64,000 bases of DNA from the NCBI RefSeq assembly GCF_030733845.1, contig NZ_CP132311.1, positions 1,801,501-1,865,500 on the forward strand, written 5' to 3'. Below are positions 57,172 through 64,000 of the stretch, piece by piece (within the stretch, counting starts at the first letter, position 1; every line of letters starts with the position of its first letter). This DNA is from Shinella zoogloeoides. GTDB taxonomy: Bacteria; Pseudomonadota; Alphaproteobacteria; Rhizobiales; Rhizobiaceae. Under the pieces are notes generated by a model. The model worked only from the letters and a program-made list of their open reading frames with translations, did not search any database and was not told the DNA's origin. The translations under genes were made by a program, and so were the position numbers.

Positions 57172-58077
57172 ATGAACTCGTTCGGAAATGCCAGGGGCGC
57201 GCTCTTCATGGTCATCGCCATGGCGGCCTTCACCTGCAACGATGCCCTCGTCAAATCCGTCACCCATGCCATGAACACCGGGCAGATCCTGTTCGTGCGC
57301 GGCCTGATGACGAGCATCCTCGTCCTTGTCATCGCCAAGTGGATGGGCGCGCTCGGCTCCTGGCGGGTCATCCTGCAGCCCGCCGTCGCGCTGCGGCTTT
57401 CGGCCGAGATCCTCGCCTCGCTCGCCTATGTTTCCGCCCTCGGCGCCATGCCGCTCGCCAACACCTCCGCCATCCTGCAATCCCTGCCGCTCGCCGTGAC
57501 GCTGGGCGCCGCGCTCTTCCTCGGCGAAAAGGTCGGCTGGCGGCGCTGGCTCGCCATCACCGCCGGCTTCGTCGGCGTGCTCATCGTCATCCGCCCGGGG
57601 CCGGACGGCTTTTCGCTCGCCGCGATCTACGTCATCGCCTCGGTCGTCGGCGCGGCGGCGCGCGATCTCGCCACGCGGAAAATCAGGAGCGACGTTCCCT
57701 CCCTCTTCATCAGCGCCGTCACGGCGATCGCCATCACCGTCGTCGGCGGCGCGCTCGTCGTGCCGATGGGCGGCTGGCAGCCGATGCCGCTCGACGTGCT
57801 GGGCCGGCTGGCCGGCGCAAGCGTGCTGCTGCTGGTCGGCTACCAGACGATCGTCAACGCCATGCGCTTCGGCGAGATTTCCTTCATCGCGCCCTTTCGC
57901 TATACAAGCCTCATCTGGGCCATCGCCATCGGCTTCCTGTTCTTCGGCGAATTGCCCGATTTCTGGATGACGGTCGGCATCGCGATCATCGTCGCCTCAG
58001 GCCTCTACACCTTCTACCGTGAGAACCGCCGCAGCGCGAAAGCCGTCGCGCAAGGATCCAAGCCGGAATCCCCGTGA
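57172..58077 (+). CDS. DMT-family (EamA) transporter
   Basis: A 301-residue membrane protein with ten predicted helices in two EamA repeats (about 8-140 and 150-285). The internal LSAEILASLAYVSALGAMPLANTSAILQSLPLAVTL and the terminal FGELPDFWMTVGIAIIVASGLYTFYRE are typical of rhizobial RhaT/EamA exporters. The substrate is unknown. I start at MNSFGNARGAL (57172), eight residues before the first helix; ATG 57115 would add a polar 19-residue leader. Confidence 0.85.
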   Translation: MNSFGNARGALFMVIAMAAFTCNDALVKSVTHAMNTGQILFVRGLMTSILVLVIAKWMGALGSWRVILQPAVALRLSAEILASLAYVSALGAMPLANTSAILQSLPLAVTLGAALFLGEKVGWRRWLAITAGFVGVLIVIRPGPDGFSLAAIYVIASVVGAAARDLATRKIRSDVPSLFISAVTAIAITVVGGALVVPMGGWQPMPLDVLGRLAGASVLLLVGYQTIVNAMRFGEISFIAPFRYTSLIWAIAIGFLFFGELPDFWMTVGIAIIVASGLYTFYRENRRSAKAVAQGSKPESP

Positions 58078-58148
58078 CATCGTAAGCGCTTGCCGTCACA
58101 GGCAGCACCGACTAGACCCTTTACCGACGAGTTTGTCGGGAGAGCGAG

Positions 58149-58784
58149 ATGGCACTGACGGAGGCGATACCGGGCGTGATCCTGGCCGGCGGCCTGTCCT
58201 CGCGCATGGGGCAGGACAAGGCGCGCATCCGGCTCGGCGGCGCATCCCTCATCGACCGCGCCGCGCGGCGCCTGCGCCCGCAGGTCTCTGCGCTCGCCGT
58301 CAATGCCAACGGTCCCGTCCTCTTCGAGCCCGGCGAGGAACTGCCTGTCTTCGCCGACCTCGACGCCACGAGGTCCGGCCCGCTCGGCGGCGTGCTTGCC
58401 GCCCTCGATCACACGAAGCGCGGCCACCCCGACGCGAGCCACGTCGCCACCGTGCCGACTGACAGCCCCTTCTTCCCGGGCGATCTCGTCGCGCGGCTGT
58501 CGCGCGCCGTCGATATGCCCGAGCGCATCGTGGCCGCCCGTTCGCCGAGCGGCCCGCACCCCGTCTTCGCGCTCTGGCCCGTTGCGCTCATGGACGACCT
58601 TGCCGAATGGCTTGCCAGCGGCGGGGCGCTGCGCGTGCGCAGCTATCTGGAGCGCCACCAGGCGCGGGAGGTCGCCTTCCCCATGGTCGAAACGCCGCGC
58701 GGCGATTTCGACCCCTTCTTCAACATCAACACGCCGGACGATCTCGACGCGGCGGAAAACTGGCTTTGGGTGCTCGAACGATGA
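58149..58784 (+). CDS. mobA: Molybdenum cofactor guanylyltransferase MobA
   Basis: A 211-residue nucleotidyltransferase that adds GMP to molybdopterin to make the guanine dinucleotide cofactor. The GTP loop GVILAGGLSSRMGQDKA (residues 9-25) and later LPVFADL, TRSGPLGGVLAAL and PTDSPFFP are diagnostic. The ATG follows GGGAGAG. It overlaps mobB by the ATGA arrangement. Confidence 0.95.
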   Translation: MALTEAIPGVILAGGLSSRMGQDKARIRLGGASLIDRAARRLRPQVSALAVNANGPVLFEPGEELPVFADLDATRSGPLGGVLAALDHTKRGHPDASHVATVPTDSPFFPGDLVARLSRAVDMPERIVAARSPSGPHPVFALWPVALMDDLAEWLASGGALRVRSYLERHQAREVAFPMVETPRGDFDPFFNINTPDDLDAAENWLWVLER

Positions 58785-59299
58785 CGCGACCGAAAATCTT
58801 CGGCATTGCCGGCTGGAAGAATTCCGGCAAGACCGGCCTTGCCGTCCGCCTCGTTGCGGAACTCGTGACGCGCGGCTACCGCGTCTCGACCATCAAGCAC
58901 GCCCACCACGATTTCGACATCGACAAGGTCGGCGCCGACAGCTACCGCCACCGGCAGGCGGGTGCCCATGAGGTCACCATCGTCTCCGGTACGCGCTATG
59001 CCATCATGCACGAGCTGCGCGGCGCACCAGAACCCTCCTTCGAGGAAATCCTCGCCCGCCTCGCCCCCTGCGACCTCGTGCTGATCGAGGGCTACAAGCG
59101 CGAGCCGATCCCGAAGATCGAGGCGCGCCGGCTGGAGGCGGCCAACCGCACGCCGCTTGCGCCTGAGGACCCGCACATCGCCGCCATCGCCGCCGATCAT
59201 GCGGTGCCGGACACGGCCCTGCCCGTCTTCGACCTCGACGACACCGCGGCCATCGCCGATTTCGTCGTCGCGATCACCGGCCTGACGAAACCCGCCTGA
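58781..59299 (+). CDS. mobB: Molybdopterin-guanine dinucleotide biosynthesis protein MobB
   Basis: A 172-residue GTP-binding P-loop protein. Walker A GWKNSGKTGLAVRL (about 11-24), HAHHDFDIDKVGADSYRHRQAGA and LVLIEGYKREPIPKIE match MobB, which assists MobA in cofactor delivery. Its ATG overlaps the mobA TGA, so the two are translationally coupled. The gene converges with the OmpA-family gene. Confidence 0.95.
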   Translation: MTRPKIFGIAGWKNSGKTGLAVRLVAELVTRGYRVSTIKHAHHDFDIDKVGADSYRHRQAGAHEVTIVSGTRYAIMHELRGAPEPSFEEILARLAPCDLVLIEGYKREPIPKIEARRLEAANRTPLAPEDPHIAAIAADHAVPDTALPVFDLDDTAAIADFVVAITGLTKPA

Positions 59300-59310
59300 C
59301 GGCCATCGAC

Positions 59311-59350
59311 AAAACACGCAAGGCCGCGGGATTTCTCCCGCGGCCTTGCG
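59311..59350 (-). terminator. Terminator of the OmpA-family gene
   Basis: A 14-bp perfect stem, CGCAAGGCCGCGGG (59317-59330) with CCCGCGGCCTTGCG (59337-59350), and a six-base loop. On the minus strand TGTTTTGTC follows. It may also stop mobB transcription. Confidence 0.85.
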
Positions 59351-59367
59351 CATTCATGCCCGTGCGA

Positions 59368-61548
59368 TCAGTTCGCGCTGGCGACCGGGCGGATCAGCGT
59401 CGTCACGCGGCGAATGGTGACGCGGCGGTTCTGCTGTTCTGCGGTCTCGGTGCGAACCTTCAGGAAGCGTTCGCCATAGCCCTGCGTCTGCAGGTTTTCC
59501 GGCGGAATGCCGTAGACCTCGGTGAGCAGGCTTGCGACCGAATCGGCGCGCTGGTCGGACAGGACGAGGTTCGACTTGTCCGAGCCGACGGCATCCGTGT
59601 GGCCTTCGATCAGGAAGGTCTCGCCCGGATCCTTGTCCAGCACCTTCTGCATCGCATCGGCGACCTTGCGCAGGGTACGGGCCTGCGACATCGGCACTTC
59701 CGCGCTTCCGGTCGCGAAGGTCACGGTGTCGAGGTCGATGCGGCGCACCTTGTCACGCAGGCGGGCGGAGTGCTTCACCTCGTTGATCGTGTAGACGCGC
59801 TCGACACGCTCGACCGGCGGCTCGGCGAGGAAGTCGTAGTAGTCGCGGTCCGGATCGCTAGACGTGTCGATGATGTAATCGCGCACCGGGATGCGCAGGC
59901 GCATCGGCGGCAGCTCGTAGCCGACGTCAACGAAATCGGGACGCGGCGAATCGTCTTCCCGTTCCGGCGCATAGACGAGGATGTATTCCCGCCCGTCACG
60001 GCCCACTCGCGAGCGCTGGATGATATCGCCGTAGCGGTTGTAGATCGTCACGATCTGGACGCCGCCCGGACGCGTGATGGTCTCGCGAACGCGGCCGCGG
60101 GCGAGGTTGTCGTAATAGACCTCTTCCGAATCCCGGCGCAGGCGCGGACGGTCGTCGCCGCGCACGACGAGCTGGTTGCCGACCTCGAGGACGGTGCGGT
60201 TGTCGATCTGCTCGACCACGTTCACCTGGGTGACGCTGTTGTCGATCGTCGTGTTGTTGTTGTTGACGGTGTTATTGACCGTATTGTTGTTGACGATCGT
60301 ATTGTTCACGATGGTGTTATTGACGATATTGGTCGTCTGCGGCACCTCGAAGACCGGAGCGGCATCGAGACGCTCGCCATCTTCCTTGATCGCGGCCTCG
60401 ATCTTCTGCGGCACGGCCTCGCGCACCTCTTCGGAGATCGCGGCCTGCGCCGAAACGTCCGTTTCCGGCAGCGGAGCGGTCTCTTCCTCGGCGCGCAGTT
60501 CCTCGCGCTTCTTGCGGCGTTCTTCGCGGCTCGTCTGGCCGCCCGCATTGTCGGCATCCTTGTCGCTGTCGAGCACCGCGGCGCCGTTCTCGACCGGCAG
60601 CACGACCGTTTCGTCGGTCTGGCCCGGATCTTCGGCGATTTCCTGCTTCTGCTCCTCCGTCAGCGTGTCGACCACTTCCGGCACCGGCTCGGTTACCGGC
60701 GTCTCGCCGGTTTCAGCGGTCGAAGGCTGCTGTTCCGTGCCGGTTTCCGTCGCGGGCTGGTCCGTCCCGGTCTCGGCCGTGGAAGGCTGCTGCTCGGTGC
60801 CGCCCTCGGTCGTCGCCGGCTGTTCCGTGCCCGTCTCCGCGGTGGAAGGCTGCTCCGTACCGGTCTCGGCCGGGGTTTCCTCGCCGGCTACCGCCGGCTG
60901 CTCGCCCTCGGCAGGCTGTTCGGCCTGCTGTTCCTCGGCCGGCTGCTGCGGCTGTTCTTCGGTCTGCTGCTGCTGCTGTTCTTCGGCAGCCTTCTGCTCT
61001 TCTGCGGCCTTTTGCTCGTCCGCCTGACGCTGGGCGTCCTCGGCCGCCTTCTGTTCTTCGGCGGCGCGCTGGGCTTCCTCTTCGGCAGCCTTCTGCTGCT
61101 CTTCAGCAGCCTGCTGCTCTTCCGCGGCCTTCTGTTCCTCGGCCTGGCGCTGGGCGTCCTCGGCGGCCTTCTGCTCTTCCGCGGCGCGCTGGGCTTCTTC
61201 CTCGGCAGCCTTCTGCTGCTCTTCCGCCGCGCGCTGGGCCTCCTCTTCGGCGGCCTTCTGCTGCTCTTCGGCGGCGCGCTGGGCTTCCTCTTCGGCAGCC
61301 TTCTGCTGTTCCTCGGCCTGGCGCTGCTGCTCCTCGGCGGCGCGCTGGGATTCTTCTTCCGCCGCGCGCTGCTGTTCCTGCTGCTGTTGCAGGAGCAGTT
61401 CTTCTTCGCTCGGCTGGCCCTGGTCCGAGCTCTCCTGCGCAACCTCGAAAGGCTTCATCAGGGCATCGGCGAGCGCCGGCGTCGCGATCAGCGAGGCCGA
61501 AAGCACCGGGAGTGCCACGGTTGCAAAAAGTTTTGAGCGGAAAGTCAT
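59368..61548 (-). CDS. Repeat-rich OmpA-family outer-membrane/murein-binding protein
   Basis: A 726-residue exported protein. The signal peptide ends PALA (about residue 27). A Glu/Ala/Gln segment (about 45-205) is built from 15-residue units, QQKAAEEEAQRAAEE, with shortened variants. A Thr/Glu/Pro/Gln-rich segment (about 205-300), a charged linker, an Asn/Thr/Val-rich stretch (about 408-445, TNIVNNTIVNNTIVNNN) and a beta-rich middle domain follow. The C-terminal OmpA domain (about 600-715) has FATGSAEV, EGHTDAVGSDKSNLVLSDQRADSV and GYGERFLK, with the diaminopimelate-binding Asp and Arg. I start at MTFRSKL (61548). It is likely a surface or periplasm-spanning anchor. Confidence 0.88.
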   Translation of the reverse strand: MTFRSKLFATVALPVLSASLIATPALADALMKPFEVAQESSDQGQPSEEELLLQQQQEQQRAAEEESQRAAEEQQRQAEEQQKAAEEEAQRAAEEQQKAAEEEAQRAAEEQQKAAEEEAQRAAEEQKAAEDAQRQAEEQKAAEEQQAAEEQQKAAEEEAQRAAEEQKAAEDAQRQADEQKAAEEQKAAEEQQQQQTEEQPQQPAEEQQAEQPAEGEQPAVAGEETPAETGTEQPSTAETGTEQPATTEGGTEQQPSTAETGTDQPATETGTEQQPSTAETGETPVTEPVPEVVDTLTEEQKQEIAEDPGQTDETVVLPVENGAAVLDSDKDADNAGGQTSREERRKKREELRAEEETAPLPETDVSAQAAISEEVREAVPQKIEAAIKEDGERLDAAPVFEVPQTTNIVNNTIVNNTIVNNNTVNNTVNNNNTTIDNSVTQVNVVEQIDNRTVLEVGNQLVVRGDDRPRLRRDSEEVYYDNLARGRVRETITRPGGVQIVTIYNRYGDIIQRSRVGRDGREYILVYAPEREDDSPRPDFVDVGYELPPMRLRIPVRDYIIDTSSDPDRDYYDFLAEPPVERVERVYTINEVKHSARLRDKVRRIDLDTVTFATGSAEVPMSQARTLRKVADAMQKVLDKDPGETFLIEGHTDAVGSDKSNLVLSDQRADSVASLLTEVYGIPPENLQTQGYGERFLKVRTETAEQQNRRVTIRRVTTLIRPVASAN
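60950..61375 (-). repeat. 45-bp repeats encoding the Glu/Ala/Gln segment
   Basis: An in-frame array of 45-bp units, plus shortened 18-39-bp variants, in the OmpA-family gene. It encodes QQKAAEEEAQRAAEE-type units. Copies are near identical at the DNA level (CTTCTGCTGCTCTTC and GCGCTGGGC recur on the plus strand), so copy number may vary between strains. Confidence 0.8.
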
Positions 61549-61888
61549 CGTTCTGTCCTCACGGTGTCCCGTCTGTTGCATCGAGAGCTGCCTGCCGGCT
61601 CTTGCGGCCGGTCGGCAAAACATTCGTCTTCGTTTGAAGGCCTAGCCAGATGCGCCTGAACACCGGCTGAACAACCTTCTGTTGACCGACGAGATAGGTC
61701 ACGCCCCCGGCATAGCCAGAGGCGAACGGGAAATTGTCGGGGAAACGGGGCGGAATGACGGCGGAATACCAGTTGATTTTTTGGCGGAAACCGGTCGATT
61801 ATCCGGCCCAAGCGGGCAGCCCTGCCCGCTTCCCATCAAGGCCCGGACAAGAAGAAAAACCGGTGAGCCTTCAACTGAGAGGACCAAC
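61549..61888. other. 340-bp region upstream of the ABC transporter genes
   Basis: Divergent promoter region between the OmpA-family gene and the binding-protein gene. A 7-bp hairpin AGCGGGC (61811-61817) with GCCCGCT (61824-61830) lies about 60 bp before the binding-protein start; it has no T-run. Nothing else recognised. Confidence 0.4.
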
Positions 61889-62674
61889 ATGCGGATTTCC
61901 AAACGTTTCACGCTCGCAGCTTCGGCTGCGGTGATCGCCCTCTTCGCCTCGTCTGCTGCGATGGCGGACGGCGAGAAGATCGTGATCGGCACGGAAGGCG
62001 CCTACCCGCCCTTCAACAATCTCGAATCGGACGGCACGCTGACCGGCTTCGACGTCGACATCGCCAAGGCGCTCTGCGAGGAGATGAAGGCCGAGTGCAC
62101 CTTCGTCACGCAGGACTGGGACGGCATCATTCCCGGCCTGATCGCCAAGAAGTTCGATGCGATCGTCGCGTCCATGTCCATCACCGCCGAGCGCAAGCAG
62201 CAGGTCGACTTCTCCAAGAAGTACTACAACACGCCGCCGGCCATCATCGTGCCGAAGGATTCCGAGATCAAGGAAGCCACCCCGGAAGCGCTTGCCGGCA
62301 AGTCGCTCGGCGCGCAGGGCTCCACGACCCATTCCAACTATGCCGAAGCGCATATGAAGGACGCCGACATCAAGATGTATCCGACGGCTGACGAGTACAA
62401 GCTCGACATCGCCAACGGCCGCATCGACGCCGCCATCGACGACGTGGTGGTGCTGTCCGAATGGCTGAAGACGGAAGCCGGCGCCTGCTGCAAGCTGCTC
62501 GGCACGCTGCCGATCGACCCGGTCATCAACGGCGAAGGCGCCGGCATTGCCGTGCGCAAGGGCGAAACCGCGCTGGCCGACAAGTTCACCGCGGCGATCG
62601 CGGCGATCCGCGAGAGCGGCAAGTACCAGGAAATCAACGCCAAGTACTTCCCCTTCGACGTCTACGGCGACTGA
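61889..62674 (+). CDS. Amino-acid ABC transporter substrate-binding protein
   Basis: A 261-residue periplasmic binding protein of the HisJ/ArgT/OccT/NocT type. The signal peptide ends SSAAMA (about residue 24). The mature start IVIGTEGAYPPFNNLESDGTLTGFDVDIAKALCEEM and the WDGIIPGLIAKKFDAIVASMSIT segment are classical for basic amino acid or opine binders. The ATG has GAGAGGA upstream. It heads an operon with two permeases; a stem-loop follows that may reduce read-through, so the binding protein is made in excess. Confidence 0.9.
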   Translation: MRISKRFTLAASAAVIALFASSAAMADGEKIVIGTEGAYPPFNNLESDGTLTGFDVDIAKALCEEMKAECTFVTQDWDGIIPGLIAKKFDAIVASMSITAERKQQVDFSKKYYNTPPAIIVPKDSEIKEATPEALAGKSLGAQGSTTHSNYAEAHMKDADIKMYPTADEYKLDIANGRIDAAIDDVVVLSEWLKTEAGACCKLLGTLPIDPVINGEGAGIAVRKGETALADKFTAAIAAIRESGKYQEINAKYFPFDVYGD

Positions 62675-62730
62675 TAGACGACCGATCGGCGTCATGCGGG
62701 TTTTTTCTGACCCCATCACCAGAATGCACG

Positions 62731-62764
62731 GGCGGGAGGGCTTGCTCTCCCGCTCCTTTTGTTT
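62731..62764 (+). terminator. Partial terminator between binding protein and permease genes
   Basis: Stem GCGGGAG (62732-62738) with CTCCCGC (62747-62753), then TCCTTTTGTTT. Its place inside a transport operon suggests partial termination. Confidence 0.7.
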
Positions 62765-62843
62765 GAGAACTTGAGCATAACAAAATGAAAGGCGCAGGCA
62801 GCGCCTGAACAAGAAGCGCAAAGCGCACGGGGGTTTTATTGGC

Positions 62844-63647
62844 ATGAGCGGGTTCTTCTCCGCCATCGTCGAGGCGGTATCCGCATTTCTGGGGATCATC
62901 GATCCCCTCTGCGGGCCGGTCGGCATCTTCAACCTTTTCGCGGGCAAGACGCTCCTGGCATGCGGCGACGCGGGCTGGGGCGACGAGATCGCCTTCGGCT
63001 TCCTCGTAACGGGAAGCCTTGCCGTCGCGACGCTGCCCGTCGGCCTCGTCATGGGCTTCTTCATCGCGCTCGCCAAGCAATCGGAAGAGCGCTCCCTGCG
63101 GCTTTCGGCCAATATCTACACCACGCTCTTCCGCGGCCTGCCGGAGCTGCTGACGCTCTTCATCATCTATTATGGCCTGCAGATCCTCGTGCAGAATGCC
63201 GCAACCGCCATCGGCTATGAAGGCACGGTGGAGATCAACGCCTTCTTCGCCGGCATGATCGCGCTCGGCATCGTCTTCTCAGCCTATTGCTCGGAAGTGC
63301 TGCTGTCGGCCTTCAAGGCCATTCCGCGCGGCCAGTATGAAGCGGGCTACGCGCTCGGCCTGCACAAGGGGCGCACGATGCAGCGCATCATCCTGCCGCA
63401 GCTCATCCGCGTCGCCCTTCCCGGCCTCGGAAACCTCTGGATGGCGCTGCTCAAGGACACCGCCCTCGTCTCCGTCATCGGCCTGCCGGATATCCTGCGC
63501 CAGACGAGCGTGGCGGCCCGCGTCACCAAGGAAGCCTTCGAGTTCTACGCCATCGCCTGCCTGCTCTTCCTCATCCTCGCCTTCCTGTCCTCGCTGGTCT
63601 TCTCCAGCATCGAGACCTGGGCCAAGCGTTCGGAGGCCGCGCGATGA
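62844..63647 (+). CDS. Amino-acid ABC transporter permease (HisQ/OccQ-like)
   Basis: A 267-residue inner-membrane permease with about five helices. The EAA loop QYEAGYALGLHKGRTMQRIILPQ near residue 175 docks the ATPase. The N-terminal region has TLFRGLPELLTLFIIYYG, the His/Glu/Gln-type permease signature. It is 169 bp after the binding-protein gene and overlaps the next permease by the ATGA arrangement. Confidence 0.9.
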   Translation: MSGFFSAIVEAVSAFLGIIDPLCGPVGIFNLFAGKTLLACGDAGWGDEIAFGFLVTGSLAVATLPVGLVMGFFIALAKQSEERSLRLSANIYTTLFRGLPELLTLFIIYYGLQILVQNAATAIGYEGTVEINAFFAGMIALGIVFSAYCSEVLLSAFKAIPRGQYEAGYALGLHKGRTMQRIILPQLIRVALPGLGNLWMALLKDTALVSVIGLPDILRQTSVAARVTKEAFEFYAIACLLFLILAFLSSLVFSSIETWAKRSEAAR

Positions 63648-64000
63648 GCTTCGTCACCACCCTCATCCCGCCGCAGGACCCGCCGCCGGCCCCCGCAAAG
63701 GCCTTCACCGCCAGCCGCTTCTTCGGCAACATCTTCATGGGCGTCTGGCTCGCGCTGACCGTCGGTATCTTCCTGATGATCGTCGGCGGCTGGGATCCAG
63801 AGAAGTTCACCAAATACGGCCCGAGCTATCTCTCCGGCCTCGGCGTGACCCTCCTGCTCGTCGGGCTCTCCGTCGTGCTCGGCGGCCTCATCTCGCTGCC
63901 GCTCGCCTTCGCGCGCATGTCGAAGAACCCGGTCTTCTCGTGGATCGCCTACGGCTACGTCTACTTCTTCCGCGGCACACCGCTGCTGACGCAGCTCTTC
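63644..64000 (+). CDS. Amino-acid ABC transporter permease (HisM/OccM-like), cut by window end
   Basis: The first 119 residues of a second permease; the frame is still open at the window edge. Its ATG overlaps the TGA of the first permease. A 45-residue cytoplasmic and first-helix region (FFGNIFMGVWLALTVGIFLMIVG) leads to SYLSGLGVTLLLVGLSVVLGGLISLPLAFARMS and the typical YVYFFRGTPLLTQLF. The ATPase gene is expected to follow. Confidence 0.9.
   Translation, partial: MSFVTTLIPPQDPPPAPAKAFTASRFFGNIFMGVWLALTVGIFLMIVGGWDPEKFTKYGPSYLSGLGVTLLLVGLSVVLGGLISLPLAFARMSKNPVFSWIAYGYVYFFRGTPLLTQLF

Noticed and set aside
61811..61830. Hairpin upstream of the substrate-binding protein as a riboswitch
   Set aside because: It is a single 7-bp stem without conserved boxes or a terminator partner; nothing identifies a ligand-binding RNA.

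Overview
The window looks like core chromosome of a high-GC alphaproteobacterium of the Rhizobiaceae (Ensifer, Shinella, Rhizobium or Agrobacterium type). This rests on gene content: a 770-residue malic enzyme fused to a phosphotransacetylase-like domain, class II DAHP synthase, DUF2865 and DUF2059 secreted proteins, a giant membrane-anchored coiled-coil protein, a cobalamin-riboswitch-controlled bluB and an opine/basic-amino-acid type ABC transporter. There are no insertion sequences, phage genes, tRNAs, rRNAs or CRISPR arrays. The genus is inference.

Layout. 1-8.3 kb: an Hpt phosphotransfer protein divergent from a 2052-residue coiled-coil protein, with CtrA-like sites between them, then a Tim44-like membrane protein. 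8.3-12.5 kb (minus strand): a lipid-transport operon, STAS-MlaE / MlaF / long MlaD / PqiC-like lipoprotein. 12.6-18.7 kb: an enolase-superfamily epimerase, an MFS transporter, an LpxH-like phosphoesterase, malic enzyme and an HxlR regulator. 18.7-25 kb: GST, ABC-F ATPase, DUF2865 protein, bluB with its riboswitch, and a CHASE4-GGDEF protein. 25-28 kb: a disrupted TolB-like gene, a small membrane protein and NAD+ synthetase. 28-32.5 kb: an LTA-synthase-family phosphoglycerol transferase and an orphan TadE/TadG pair. 32.4-39 kb: a GFA protein, DAHP synthase, glutathione reductase, DUF2059 protein, rpiA, gph and an APH(3'')-type kinase. 39-46.3 kb: two L,D-transpeptidases, fumC, a soluble GGDEF protein, a 25-residue ORF, an M15-type peptidase and a small secreted protein. 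46.3-52 kb: a flavoprotein, an alpha/beta hydrolase with a divergent MarR regulator, an inverted-repeat element, an LtrA-family protein, a CPA2 antiporter and a DUF971 protein. 52-59.3 kb: moaA, a DUF1176-like protein, a second repeat element, a chemoreceptor, a DMT transporter and mobA-mobB. 59.3-64 kb: a repeat-rich OmpA-family protein and an amino-acid ABC transporter cut by the window edge.

Recurring themes are the cell envelope (lipid transport, murein cross-linking, OmpA, phosphoglycerol transfer), c-di-GMP signalling and molybdenum cofactor synthesis. The observations most worth a second look are: the chromosomal streptomycin-kinase homologue; the giant 22-residue-repeat protein with CtrA-like sites; the MlaD/PqiC hybrid transporter; two inverted-repeat elements, one of which supplies the stop codons of both flanking genes; twin operator-like palindromes at the marR promoter; a 25-codon ORF with a very strong ribosome-binding site; a plus-strand terminator with no gene in front of it; and two genes with abnormal reading frames (the TolB-like gene and the M15 peptidase start).
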